DNA of 64,000 bases from Entomortierella parvispora (taxonomy: Eukaryota > Mortierellomycota > Mortierellomycetes > Mortierellales > Mortierellaceae): assembly GCA_963573315.1 (NCBI GenBank), contig OY752145.1:1116001-1180000 (forward strand), written 5' to 3'. Below are positions 46,444 to 58,927 of this stretch, piece after piece. The first letter of the stretch is position 1. Each line of letters starts with the position of its first letter. Below the pieces are notes generated by a model. That model was not told the DNA's origin, did no database searches, and saw nothing but the letters and a program-made list of their open reading frames with translations. The position numbers and the translations under genes were made by a program.

Positions 46444-48055
46444 ATGTCTTGCGACCTTACTGATCCCGCCATCCTCGAGGCTTACCAGGACATCCTGGCA
46501 GGCACGCCTACTAACTGGTAAAGAAAACCAACTTTGCTCCAACACATCCTTTTTTCTTCTCATTCCTTCGCCCCTGGGACCTCACCCTCGGGCTCGGGTG
46601 GACAGTGGGCAGATTCCTTATTGCTCCAACCCCTCTGGTTATTTTTACCAGAAAGTTTATGGCAACTAAACGTTCATATAAACCCTTCCACATAGGCTCA
46701 TCCTTGGATACCATGATACCCGCGACAAGATCTCGCTCTACTCCAAGGGTAATGGCGGTCTCGACGAGTTGACGTCGCACCTCAAGGAGGAGGTCATCTA
46801 TGGCTTTGTCAGGATCGAAGATCGCTATGCTCTCTTGGCCTATGTCTCGGAGCAGGTCAGGTAATGTCCTCGTTTGCCTGGTCTATATGCTTGTCTGTTT
46901 GCTGAAACAGAGTGGCGTCGGGAGCTGTTGCCCACAGATGCAGCTCGCGGCTCTGGGAGGCCAAGGCCTGCTGCTGCTGCAAATGTGTGTTACCGTCTTT
47001 CAGACCACAATTGTCACTAACGGCGGCTCTCGACATTCTTTCCTTTCTCTGTCTCCACTTTTATACCCATCTCGATCACCATCTATCCTCTCCTTGTCCT
47101 CTTTGCTCTGAATACTTGTTCCATTAGTGGTCTCCGCCGTGCTCGCGCTCTTGTGCATGGAAAGGCCATCGCGGCCTTGTTCAAAGCTAGCAACGTCCAG
47201 ATCAACACCTCGAGCGTTGCAGAATTGACCGAGGACAGAGTCCGCGCTCGCTTGGGACTCATCGAGGGTCCCCCAACACCCGATCCCAGCTCGCCCGTCA
47301 CCCCCTCGACCCCCGTCCAGGCAGTGTCGCCTGTGCCAGCTGCTAGACCCGCCACCCCCGTCTCCCCCCCTGCGCCTGTCGCGGCACCAGCACCCGCTCC
47401 CGTTAGCATCGACACAGTGATGCAACCACAAGTCCATCAACCTCAACCCCCCTCAGAGGTGTCGAGCCCTCTTCGCACGGGATCACCCCGCTCTGGCATG
47501 TCCACGCCCAGGACCGAGCGTCAGCTCGAGATCGAGGCGGCTGAGCGAAAGGTCCGGGAGGAGATGGAGCGTCAGAAGCAGGCTGAGGTGGCCAAGAGAC
47601 AAAAGGAGACCCAGGAGCGTGAGGCGCGTGAGCGTGAGTTACTTGCACAGAAGCAAGCGCTCGCATTGGAGCGCCAGCGCAAGGAGGAGTCGGATCGTTT
47701 GGCGCGTGAGGCGATGAAGAGACAGTTGATTGAGATGGAAAAGCTGCGCGGATCGGGACTTTCAGGCTATATTACTATTCAGGTGGCAGGTTCACCATTC
47801 TGGAAGCGTCGATTCTATGTGATGAGGGGTCAGGTTTTGTCTCTGTTCAGGGACGAGAACGACCGCCAACCAGTGTCGGACATGAAGTTGGGTGGACAGG
47901 TTGCGCACTTGGCGGATGCGTCTTTGGAGGTGTTGATCCCCAACAGCTTCTTGGTTCAGCTGAGAAATGGACAGACTCACTACTTTTTTAGCGATACCGC
48001 CAAGGACAAAGAGATGGCTATCGCTGGATTCATGAAGTGCAACGAGTCGGCCTAA
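46444..48055 (+). CDS. ADF-homology / coiled-coil / PH-domain protein
   Basis: Three exons: 46444-46517, 46696-46860, 47128-48055; 388 residues. The N-terminal 130 or so residues match the ADF-homology fold of the coactosin/Abp1 type: DPAILEAYQDILAGTPTNW, then LGYHDTRDKISLYSKGNGG and YALLAYVSEQVSGLRRARAL, with VHGKAIAALFK. A Pro/Val/Ser linker follows, then a long charged coiled coil (residues about 200-280, QLEIEAAERKVREEMERQ). The C-terminal 105 or so residues form a PH domain (GYITIQVAGSPFWKRRFYVM to the Trp-less helix DKEMAIAGFMKC). The likely role is linking actin filaments to membrane phosphoinositides. The donor GTAATG at 46861 was chosen over an earlier GTCAGG because it restores EQVSGLRR. 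Confidence 0.88.
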
Positions 48056-48259
48056 GGGAAGCGTTGAAGACGATAAAGTTCAGCGCCAACCGCCCATAAG
48101 AATGATTAATTAATACAAGATTTTTTTATTCAAACAATTCCCGAGGAGGCACGCGGCCGTGACTCGCTTTTCTTCCAAACAGTTCTTCCCTTCTTGATCA
48201 AGTTCGGATGCAACCGCATTCACTTTTCTTCATTCATACCCACACACACACATTTCATA

Positions 48260-49240
48260 ATGCCAGCGCCTATGCTTCACCCTGTACTCAAGAACGGCGT
48301 CGGAGCCTTCATCCCCCAGTGCCGTCGTCTCGTCTTCCACTACTGCGAGCGCAGCGGAAGCTCCCGTGGCATGATGTAATGGCCATTCCCTTGATCTCTT
48401 TTATTCTTTCAAAAAAACTCAGGGACCCGAGGACCTTGCACCAGGACGTTCCATCAGCAAAAAACACAATGTAGCAGGTTTCACCTCAGGGAGCAGGCTC
48501 TTCACAGTATCTTGAAAGTAGCAGATTATACGAGGACAAACAAGGACAATGACGAAATGGCCGAAAAAAAAGAGTTAGCTCGGACTTGGACATGGACTCT
48601 TCACAGCAAAAGATGCCGGACTTGTTCTGATCACGGCAAATCATCTCCATGGCAGAGGAATCTTGAAGAGAGAAAAAAAGAGTCTGGTCGTTCAAGAGAC
48701 TTTACTGAGGAGGCAGCAGGAGTTGATCAAGCACGAACCTCTAACTGGCCTTTGAACAAATACACCTATTCCGATTTGTCTTTCATTTACCATGTACTCA
48801 CACAACATGTCCCCACAACCTCCCCCTTCTTTTTGTGTAATAGTGAATACCTCAAGAAGGACTTGATCCAATTCGCAAAGGAGCACCCCCATGTCGAGGT
48901 CATTGTCACGCCACGCCCTTCCAAGCACCCCGTTATTCGCGGCTTATACCGTACGTTTTCTATCCCTTTCGTTTGCCATACCTTCGAGATATATGTTCCC
49001 TTAAAAAGAATGTTGATTGGATACTAACCATGAACATGCTGGACATTTTAATTAGTCAACGGAAAGGACAAGGTCGTTTGTGTACGCAACATGGAGCCCA
49101 CAGATATTGCTGGAAAAGTCAACCTCTTGAAGGAGTCTGCAGGAAACAGGATGAAGGTCTTCAAGAAGCCCGTCATCTCCACAACAGAATCCGTTCGTGG
49201 TATCTGGTCCCCCTTCCACACTGCTCCTCACAAGATCTAA
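48260..49240 (+). CDS. MRPL51: Mitochondrial large-subunit ribosomal protein mL43
   Basis: Three exons: 48260-48375, 48844-48950, 49056-49240; 135 residues, the usual family length. The start is MPAPMLHPVLKNGVGAF, followed by QCRRLVFHYCERSGSSRGMIEYLKKDL, the thioredoxin-like core of the mL43 / NADH dehydrogenase B8 fold, then HPVIRGLYLNGKDKVVCVRN. The C-terminus ends SPFHTAPHKI. The protein sits in the mitochondrial ribosome large subunit. The first intron (468 nt) is long for so small a gene. An A-run follows the stop codon directly. Confidence 0.92.
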
Positions 49241-49547
49241 AAGAAAAAAAAAAAAAAAAGAAGTGACCCTTTCCGGATCGTTCTTGTCTTTTTCTTTTTT
49301 CTGTCCTTTCTCATTTTCAAATCTGTTTCCGTTCTCCCACCCCCAATCATTTTAAACCCATACATCATCATGTAGTTTTACAAAAACAAAAAAAAAAAAA
49401 AAGAAATACAATTCTTTTTCTTCACAACTTTGAGCCATTGGCCATGAACATTTGGACGCGGATTTGTAGAGATTAGGAAAGAGAGTCACCACCTCTTGGA
49501 CTCTTTGTCTTTTTGTTTCTCTTTTTTTCTCTTCTTAATCTTGCTAC
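49241..49547. other. Convergent intergenic region (mL43 / deubiquitinase)
   Basis: These 307 bases lie between two 3' ends. A16-type runs at 49243-49259 and 49388-49402 and T-rich stretches are typical of 3' flanks. No gene is seen. Confidence 0.4.
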
Positions 49548-52500
49548 TTAACCAAGAATCCTTACAGGCATGGAAGGCGGTGCTTTCCGGCTTGCACCAT
49601 TCAAGTAATATCCAGCGTTGGGGTTTGGTTGGTACAACGGCACCTGTTGGAAATGCTGGGCTTGCAGTTGAGGCATGGTATTGGGCAAGATCAAAGACTG
49701 GTTATGGCGAGGCGCTGGCATGTATTGCGGATGGCCGTTGCGGCCATAGCTGTGGGTGAGCAAGTGTGGGTGTGAATGTGAGTGGTGAGGGCGAGTGTTG
49801 TTTGGAACCGGTGGTGCCGGGATTGTCTTGGGGTCGGGTGCATAGAGATCCAGGGCGCCTATTTTGTATGTCATGATGAAGTTTGCAGATTAGTAACCCA
49901 GCTTTGTTGAAATGTTGAAGTGTTGTTGACCAAGAGTTTGGAGTTCGATCCAGCGTCCGTGTTTGCTATCATTACCTCTGACATATTCAGGGCCGCCGCC
50001 ATAGATAGAATGGAGGTAGTGCCATACATTCTTGTTGATGCCGCGGTAGTCCAATCCTATTCAAGCAAAAAAATTTCAAAAAGCAAAAAGTCAATACATT
50101 ATACATTGTCCAGCCATTTCGGTGCAGCCCCCTTCCCCCCCGTGAACAGTGACAGGCAGCACGCACCTCGCTTCATTCCTGCTCTAGGTTGGCCGTTATC
50201 CTTCAGGAATTGAGAGTTGCGGATCGGGCCTGGCGGACGATCGCCCGTTTTGAAGGCATGCCACTCTTTGAGCCAGTCGGCGCCAATAAGGTACCAGAGT
50301 TCACCATTGGCGATCGCACTCGAATCCAGCCGGGTCACATCACGATCCTCGCGCTTGCGTCTCTCATCCAGTTCCGCTTCTTCAAACTACAAGAAACCAC
50401 AGAATGCGAGAGAGGAGAGAAATGGAACAGAAGACACAGGTCAAGATTAGAAAAACGACAACGACAAACGTGCATGGCAGCGACAAAACATTCATTTCCT
50501 CCACTTACGGCACAAATATCGCACACCATCTCCCTTTCGGACTCTAAAGCGCTGATGTTCACAACCGGACTTCCGTCTGTTCCATAAAGTTCTACCAGGG
50601 CATCCCAAGCGATTCTAGGGATCGGCATCACCATGTCCATTACGTTCCGAGTGATTGCCACATTGATTCCTATTGACAGTTAGCATCAAGGGTTAGTCGT
50701 CCCAGGCTTAATTACTTTTATCAGACATGTTATAGAAGTCACTGTGACATACCTCCATGTGGGCAGAGGAAATCATGATTGCTGATAGGTCCAGGCTACA
50801 GGGAAAAAAGGGACAGGTTTGGTTCAGTCCACTAGTCCTTGCCACATATTCCGCTTGAATTATAAAATCCCTTATTATATCTTACGTTGGTGAGATAGGT
50901 CCATCGACAGAACCAGAGTCGAGAGATGTAAACCATTAACGCCTTGTCATAGATCTGCATCAAGGGCTTGGTCATGTACTTTGATATCCTCGTCCGATCC
51001 TCATCTCGATGACTTGATCTGCGTTTGTAAAACAAAATGTAGGCCTCCATCTTGGCAATGTCGGCTGCTGTCTTCCTGGTCACATACTAGTTGTAGTTCC
51101 CCACCAATTACGACAAGAAAATAAAAAAAGAGCGCGAGATGATAAGTCCACCAAAGAACATTTTGCTCCGCATGCCTGTTTGTTAATGCAAGATCGGTGA
51201 GCAAAAGAAACACTTACCGTGTCGTCAAATTCATACCAGCAACCGTCCACAGCATGCTTGGAATAACCAATGTAGTGACCACCTATATCGAGGTCAAGTT
51301 TTTGAGGTCAGCACAGAGTCCTTGTTGCATTCTCAGTTGCCTTTCATCTCACTCGCTCCACCGCCTGGAGTCTCTTTGCTCACCTCCAACAGCGCCACGA
51401 TGACGGACCATCGCGTACAGATCGTATTTGGTGTTTTTCAGCTCTTTCGCGTCCGTCGACTTGAAAAAGGGTGTGATGTCCAAGTCCTCCAATGGGAATT
51501 GCACATAGGTGTTGATCTTTGAAGAATAACTGTCATATCGGAATCGCTTCAAGTGTATACAAAGGGTCTCTGGGAGTTGCGTGATTCGAAAAGTCTTTCG
51601 GCAATCATTGAGTGCATCACACTGAGTGCACTTGTACCGATCTTCGCCCGTGAGCTCTTCCGTTGCACAAAAGGAGGCGAGACAATCCTGTAGCTTGATT
51701 GTACGATTTCCCATGCTTTTTTTTTAACAGGATAAGGGAAAAAAAAGTTTAGTTGCCGTGTTATTCCAAAGTCCTGCTGACCCTCCAAAATGCGACAGAA
51801 AACATACCCAAGCCAGCTAAAGGAGTCGGCCAGCGATCCAAAAACACCTCCTTCCTTATTGTCTTTGCTACCCTTGTCATTGGGAATGTCGTCAATGATC
51901 TTGCTCTTCTTGTCGATCGGTATGGACAAATCGAAAAATTTGTCCTCCTTGATATATTCCTTGCGGCAACTCAGACACCGCACTCGACTCTCGAGCGTGC
52001 CCTCAAAGATATCACTGATGATACTCGGTGCCGTTGCCCTCGCCGGCGTCACCTCTGTATTCTCGGTCAAGGACGAGTTTTCGGACGATTGGGCCGATCG
52101 AGACGAGGTCGAGGATCGTGAGGATGCATACGAAACACTGCTCGTGGTCCCTTTGGTGGTACTGCTGGATTTGCCACTGTCCTTGAATGTCCCTGCACTG
52201 GACATCGAGATGGACATGGGTAATTGCGTGGGTAATTGCGCAGACTTGATCTTGTTCAACTTTTCGTCCTGCATGGGTATAATTTGAGGAGTCGCTTCCA
52301 CTCTTCTTGGGTACGTCAGCTCATCGTGCAGCTTGTCTAGGATGCACCGTAAAAACTCTTGTGAGTCCTGTTGTGATGATCCCTGAAACATGTCGTTGCA
52401 CTTTTTCACGTCCGACACAAGATTGACAGGAGAGAGGATGGCGCTATCATCGAGTCATGGGGGTCGTATGTTAGCATCCACCCTATCTCATACATGGAAA

Positions 52501-55129
52501 AAAAAAGTTCCTTCGAGCCTCTTTCGGTTACCTCTTTCCACTCCACATGGTATGTACAAAGTTGAAAAAACTGTCCACTAATGTGTGGTTCTTTTGTCGT
52601 GCATATTCCAGCATCCTGGCTTCGGGTATAAACGCCTCACAATTCTGAAAGTAGTATGTCAATGCTGGACTATTGTTGGAGACCAGAAATAAGACAAAGA
52701 TAAAGAGACGTCATCAGATTATCTACTCTTTTTATCTTGCACAGACATCCATTATCCTTTCCACTCCTTACGTGTTTGAGAGTGCCTGGAGAGCTGCATT
52801 CATGTAGCAGGTGTTGCCGAGGTTCTTCAGCCCAACCAATCCCGGCATATCCAGATCCAGAATTCCGCCTTCTCCGTCCTGTTTGCTCTTTTTCCCTTGC
52901 TATTTAGGGAGAAACAACCCAGTCAGGAAAGTTCAGTTTTGAGTGTCGGTGGATACATTCTGAGGATCTCGCAGACAGAGAGAGGCACTTTGGACATTTA
53001 CCATGCATCGGACCACAGTTTTTAGGAACTGCTTTCCACTTGGGGAAATAAGGACACCGTCCATAAAGGGGTTTAGCTCGCAATCACATCGGTAACACCA
53101 AATAGTCAACGTTCTACCATTGCGATTGAAGTATGCAGCGTACCAGGTTAGAACAATGGAACGTAATTCAGATTCCAGTGCCCAGCTTCCATGTCGTGGG
53201 AAATCAAAAAAAGGCTGTCGGCTTACCTTGGATTCATGAACACACAGTGGCACGCGTCCTTCACAGCCTCCTATGACGATGATATAGTCGATCCAGTGTA
53301 AATCAATCATTAGCAAATCGCTCCATCGCCGCTTTGTCTGATCTATTCGACTCTGACATTACCTTGTGTAGTAATTTGTAATGGCTATTCATGTGGGAAG
53401 TATGCGATGTTGTGCAAACAACAGTACGGCAGCCTGGCTGCAATACAGAGATGACAATGCAGGGGACTGTTAGTGCTCTAGATCATCCGCTGTCTGCTTT
53501 TTAGCACAGCCGTTTGCCAAGACGAAGCGTGCAGCAAGGGACGTTATGCATCCATCAAAAAAAAAGACAGGGGCTTGACTGGTGGAGAAACAACAACAAT
53601 AACGTCTTTTACTTCCTGCGCCAATGTCCTGCTGATGAAGGGGCATGTCAGACTCCGTTGAGATTGCCAAACATCCCTGGTCTGAGTTGCACTGCTTTGT
53701 TCGACTGATACTGAAAAAAAGTGGCGTCCAGTGCAGTCGTCAAACAAGTTCAACAATGTCTACTGCATGCTCCCACTCGGGCCGCCCTAAATCCAACCTG
53801 TCCAGTGTCTGTGTGTTGTCCATCCCGCCCACTTTCGAGGCGAAACGATGTCGTGCTATCCAATGCTCTGTTTTCCCGACCGGTTCATGATGTGATATCA
53901 TTTGTCCATTGAAGGGGAGGAGGAGCGAGCAGGGGGTGGTGGCGGGGGTTTGCCTTTACCTCAAGACATATCCAAAGCTTTGGAACCCTGACTTCACATC
54001 CATCACACTTGAGATTCGCAGAAGCCAGGTTCTTCTATAGGTTCGAAAGGCGTTTTCGCGTTAGCTCTAGTCCGTCTGCTTTGAAAACAGGCGACCTCTA
54101 CGATCCATTGATATCCTCTAGCCGGCAAGCAATGAAGTAGTGAAGGTAGAAAAGGCACCAGCCGATGTTCAAGGGTAGCAGACACACAGCCACGGCATCC
54201 ATTCCCTTTTTTTTGATTGATTCCTAGAGCGTTTTCGGAGACGCGCCTCCTTTTCAACTGACAGACAGCCAGGCAGGCAGCCAGGCAGGCATAGCGATGC
54301 AAAGACAGTGTGGGGAAACATAACTCCGACACGAACAGAGCAGCTTCCGACATGAGCAGAGCAGCAGGAGCCTGGCAGCATTGAGGCCACAAAAGTACAG
54401 AACGGAAAAAAAAAAAGGATGTAGGACCCTTTTTTTTATCTGCCTGCCGTTCTTGCTCTCTCCTCTCTTCTCCTCTCCCGGCCGGCTCGCAGAGTGCTTG
54501 TCAGCCTGCCCCATGAACTAAAATAAACAATACAATGACAGGAAGAGGAGAGAAGAAGGGCCGCGATGACGAGGACAAGGCATAGCAGATAAAGACGGAA
54601 GGAAGGGAATCGAGAAAAGAGAAGGAGATCGAAGGGCATCGAAAGGAAAGGAAGTAAAAGGGAGGACCGACAATAGCTCGAGTGCATGAGTGGATGGGGG
54701 GTGGGGTGGAGAGTATATGTGCGTGTATATGTGTGTGTGTGTATGTGTGTGTATGTGTATGTATGTGTGTTTGTCAGTCAACACACAGCAGGTTCCTGCT
54801 TCCCTGTTTCATGTCCTTGACCGATAACAGGGAAGAAATAAAGGGTGCGCTGCTTGCTCCCCCTCTCCTGACTATCTGTCTGTTCTATCTGTCTGTCTAT
54901 CCATCTGCCGTCGTTCTGGTGGGTATGGTCCCGAGTGTGTGGTTGACCAAGTATGCATATGAATGTGTATCTGTGTGCAAGGTGAAAACCAAAGTGAATG
55001 TGCAATGGGAGAATGGGAGAGGGGCAGTAGTGGACTTGCCTTGAAGCTGGACGAGTCAATCTTTGCCAGGGGATTGGACCGCGCAGCAAGGATCGTTGCA
55101 TGTTCGCAGTGCATCGAGCCCTGACGCAT
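49548..55129 (-). CDS. Ubiquitin-specific protease, ZnF-UBP/USP/tandem DUSP (USP20/33 type)
   Basis: Sixteen exons: 55129-55040, 54034-53960, 53437-53363, 53270-53227, 53113-53002, 52899-52772, 52669-52532, 52443-51808, 51715-51384, 51282-51218, 51086-50886, 50795-50753, 50669-50509, 50386-50167, 50056-49976, 49858-49548; 903 residues. The ZnF-UBP comes first ([33 protein letters not shown]). The catalytic core has Cys163 ([11 protein letters not shown]), [17 protein letters not shown] and CTQC zinc pairs, and His546 (GGHYIGYSK). Two DUSP-like segments follow ([30 protein letters not shown] with PPGPIRN). This is the USP20/USP33 layout. The first intron (54035-55039) has a GC donor (AAG/GCAAGT), so exon 1 is less certain; other joins are in phase. 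The His/Pro-rich C-terminus is disordered. Confidence 0.9.
54035..55039 (-). other. Long GC-AG first intron of the deubiquitinase gene
   Basis: The donor reads AAG/GCAAGT and the acceptor ACCTATAG. The 1005 bases hold a GT/TATG microsatellite (54717-54776) and CT-rich stretches. Joining across it puts HCEH before [13 protein letters not shown], as a ZnF-UBP needs. No other exon is evident inside. Confidence 0.6.
54717..54776. repeat. GT/TATGTG microsatellite
   Basis: An interrupted TG/TATGTG run of about 60 bases lies inside the first intron of the deubiquitinase gene. Confidence 0.85.
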
Positions 55130-56225
55130 TAGGTCGTGTTTTGGAGAATGGGAAGACAGAGAGTGTTGGGGAAGAAGAAGGAGGACCAGCCGTCAACCTG
55201 GTCAAGAAGTGTGTGCGAAAGAGAGAAAGACAGAGAGAAAGAGAGAGAGAGAGAGAGGAAGGTAGTGAGAAAGAGAGAGACAGAGAGAGAAAGAATGAGA
55301 AGAGGAGAGGAGAGTGGCGAAGGGTATGAAGGGTATGAAGGAATGACGGAATGAAAATGAATGAAAATGAACAAACAGCAGGAAGGAAGGAAGGAGGGAA
55401 GGAAGGAAGGAAGGAAAGAAGGAAGGAAGCAATGGCATGCTCTCTACACAACACAAGGGTGGGTGCACGCTGAACACAACACTCATTCACTCATTCACCC
55501 ACTCACCCACTCACCCACTCACTCACTCACCACTCACTTTCTTCCAGTCACGTCCCTTCCTTCCTTCGCTTGCTTTTGCCGTTTGTCCACGGTCGCGTCA
55601 ATCGCGTCTCTTTCGTCTCTTTCTTTTTTTTTTTTTTTTTTGTTATTATTGCCATTCGGGCGGAGGACCCCCTTTGGACCCTTCTCGCCTCTTCTCTTCT
55701 TTCGCTCCTTTCATTCCTAGCTTCTAACTTCGGCACTGCTGCTGTGCTGCTGTGTGCTGTGTTGCCGTGTGTGTCAATGTCGATAGCAGTGTCGCAGCGT
55801 CGGCCCTTTTTTCTCTTCTCTCGACTCTTTTGCTCGCTCCCGCCGTCTGTCTTTGTCGCCTTTGTCGCCTTTAAGAAAAGAAGAAAGACAGGGGATGGGG
55901 GTGCTGATCCTCGTAATAAGGAGAATAAACCCAAACATGCAATTGCTTTCAACTTGTTTGCGGCAGTGCGCGCGCGCCTGATGTTTGTCTCTCCCATCTT
56001 CTCTCTCGCTCTTCTCTCTCTCTTCTCTCTCTCTCCTCTTTCTCTCTGACGTTGTTCTCAAACCTTGTTGATGTTGGATGTTAACGCTTTCTTCGAGTTG
56101 AACATCTCCCCCTCTGACGACAGAAGCATAGCCTCTCGCTCGTCTCCTATTTTTACCTTGGCACTTTCCTACATAGAATAGAGGAAGCGCGTTGGAGGAT
56201 TATAATTGTATTTTTTTTGTTCGTC
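55130..56225. other. Low-complexity intergenic region upstream of the deubiquitinase gene
   Basis: These 1096 bases separate the deubiquitinase start from the 3' end of the F-box gene. They hold GA-rich sequence (55205-55320), GGAA tetranucleotide repeats (55380-55430), a CACTCACC-type repeat (55482-55537), a T18 run (55625-55642) and CT repeats (56000-56045). Long open frames such as 55570-56049 are compositionally biased and have no domain, so I do not call genes. Confidence 0.5.
55380..55430. repeat. GGAA tetranucleotide repeat
   Basis: About 50 bases of GGAA/GAAG units with one GGA interruption; non-coding. Confidence 0.85.
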
Positions 56226-58758
56226 TTAGACCAGACACAGGATCTTGACGATTTTCGGGCCCATCCCTAAAACGATCCGTGCGTGATCCATCGCCAAGAT
56301 CCTGCAGGCTAGCTTGTTGTTATCCGCAAGGTCACTCAAGCTGATTGTTTTCCCTCGCTTCTGGATCCAAACTTGATTCTTTCTTTGTCCATGATGATTG
56401 TGGCGGTGGTGATTGTGGCGGTGGTGGTGAGAGGGAAGAGGTCGTCTCTTGATCTCTTTCCCTCCTTGACCTCGGTCCGTTCCAAGAATCTGGCGTAATC
56501 GCCCTTCTTTTTCTTCTTCGTCAGCATCCACATTCTCATGCCTATCCTCCCTGACCACTTCTTGTTCCTCGTCGTCCATGCCCTCGTTCTCTTCTTCTTC
56601 CTCCTCTTCATCGCCACCAACGTCACTCGAGTCGGAATCTCGAGCTAGCTGTGATGACAAAGACGAGGTGGTCGAGGACGCCTTCTTGGCGACAAACTCT
56701 GTGCTCAAGACCCTGTTCTCCCTCGTGTCAATCACCCTCAAGGTACAGTAGTGACCCAAGTCCGAAGAACAGTTTCGATGACTCACAATGGCGATCCGGT
56801 CTCGGTACATGGCTATGGAGTCCCGAGCATCCCCACCTCGACCCAGGGCGGCCGAGATTGTATGTGGGCAAGGAATCCGAGCCTTCTCCTTTCGGAACCC
56901 TGGCTCCATTTGGACCGTCAACACAACGCGTTGTCGCGTTTGAGGCTCCTCATACAAGATCAAGAGTTCATTCCGATAAGGTGGTGTCGAGTCAACAATT
57001 GCCTGGATCTGAAGGAGTCGTGCCCCGAGTTCCAATTGTACTCGACAAAGAGACCGAGCATGCTCATCCTTGATAATCACACCTCCCTCATGTGCAAAAC
57101 AAGCTGCTTCCTTCCAGAAAACGGTCGCGCTCGTCCCTCCGACATTGTGTTCATACACTCCAGATCCAAACGAGATAACCGCGACTTGAATAACCTATAA
57201 AAAAATGTATTCCCATTTGATTCTTGAGTATTTCTTTGACAAGGAGTTTTCTCCTTGATATCGAACGGATATGGATATTAAAGATCGCAAGGACAAGTTT
57301 CTTTTTGTCTATTTTTACCTTTGTATCCACTGTGGAGGATCGCACCGGCCGGTAGTCCAACCCTTTCCGGAAATAAGTGATGAGGCCATCTAGTGTCACC
57401 GACAGGACCTGATCTTGCATGAAGACGATATGCAGCGGGAACCCATGCAGGACCTCGGGCAACACGATACTTTTGCCAGCCACTGGATCGCACATTTGAA
57501 TGCTCCTATATAAAAAATCGGAAGAATGCGGGCAACACAAATGTTGACATTGTCAGCGCCTTGAAAAGTTTTTGTCTGAACCTGAATCCCCACTGGAAAA
57601 AGCGATGAGAAATCCCCTTACCTGAGATATCCCCCCAAAGCCAGATTGTAGGATGTTTCTTCATCCAGGTCGTTCTCCGTAACACCCGACGTGCCATTCG
57701 AGAATGTCGCAGGAGCCCCTTGTTTCCCGCCATGTTTGGCTTGACTCTGGATCCTCGAATATCCCGTCGAGTCCCATGCAACACAGCTGACGGCTCCATA
57801 GGCTTGGGGTTGCAAGACGTGAGTGTATTTCATATCCCAGACCGGGATCACCCCATGTCGATCCTGTCTCACTTTGAACAAATCAATGGAGAAAACTCTG
57901 GAGGAGTCGTCCACGACAATCAGAATGGGCCAGTTCAACAACACGGGTTTGATATTCCGGTTCAACGTCAACGTCATCTCATGTGTGTACCGTCCTTGGT
58001 ACCAATTTTGTTGCAGCGCCAGTTCTCGGATCAAGATCGCTTCCCATCCTCGAAACCCGGGTGTCTTCGCAATCTTGTCGAGCGTTTTCCCCACCGCCGT
58101 CGTTGCGCCGTTGATCGTGTGAGGCTTTCCTTGCGCATTCTTGCCCGTGTCTGTATCCGTGTCCATGCTCATGCCTTCGGCATCCACCTCCTCTTCCTCC
58201 TCCTCCATGGTCGTATCGGACTCGTCCTGAGGGACAAGAAGGTTGCGCTCATCCTTCAAAAGAGCACACTCGGCCGGATCCCAAGCCAAGACCTTGGCCC
58301 GCCACAATGCGCTATTGCCCTGGATCATCTCCCGCCAAGGCCGACAGACGGCTCGACACCGGACCAGGTCCATCCCTTCCAGATACAGAAAGATGGTGTG
58401 CGAGATCTCGGTTGGTAAAATGGACACGGGGTCGTATCCTGACAGGGTCGTTTGCCCTAAAAGTCGTTGCAGCACCTGAAGATCTGAATGATCACACACC
58501 GCCACCAGTTCTCGGAGCCTAGAGCCAGAATGAGAAGCGAGAGGAGTTTATCGTTGTGAGTTCCATGACTTGGGAGGTTTGTTTTAGTTACTGTCTGTAT
58601 CATTCTCCCAAGGTGCAGGTTTTTTTTTACACTACGCGACGCTCCTGGCGCGGCAAAAAAGGAAAAGTCTTGACGTTCTCGAGGACATTGGCCAGCGAAT
58701 GGCCCTCTCCTGTCAGAGATGTCCGGGTCGTCTCGTCCATTCGATCCATGCTGTTCAT
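56226..58758 (-). CDS. F-box protein with a beta-propeller-like C-terminal half
   Basis: Four exons: 58758-58636, 58475-57622, 57505-57319, 57194-56226; 710 residues. The F-box lies near residues 55-100 (VSILPTEISHTIFLYLEGMDLVRCRAVCRPWREM), the docking site for Skp1 of an SCF ubiquitin ligase. The rest contains beta-strand-like segments (PILIVVDDSSRVFSIDL; AVSCVAWDSTGY; VLSVTLDGLITYF) that suggest a degenerate WD-type propeller, without clear WD pairs. Acidic inserts (EEEEEEVDAEG; DEEEEEENEGMDD) and a His-rich segment (HHHRHNHHRHNHHG) interrupt it. The first exon (MNSMDRMDE) and its join at 58475 are inferred from phase; the frame before 58475 has no ATG. Confidence 0.82.
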
Positions 58759-58927
58759 GCAATTGAATCAACAACAGCAAAAAAAAAGAAGAAAGGTAGT
58801 GGATGGCAGGGAAGATGTAAACGAAAAAATAAAAAAAATAAATTCTTAGAATGGTTTATTCCAGAGGCGTCCTGACGCCCCTCACATCTCGATTAAACAA
58901 ATAACCCCTTTCAGCAGAGTTCACAGT

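Noticed and set aside
48376..48843. Possible snoRNA host intron in the mL43 gene
   Set aside because: CTGA and TGATC-like words occur, but no properly spaced C/D boxes with terminal stem, nor H/ACA layout, could be seen.
55570..56049. 159-residue plus-strand frame with hydrophobic, Phe/Leu/Ser-rich sequence
   Set aside because: It is read from T- and CT-repeats, has no domain, and lies in the low-complexity region between two minus-strand genes.
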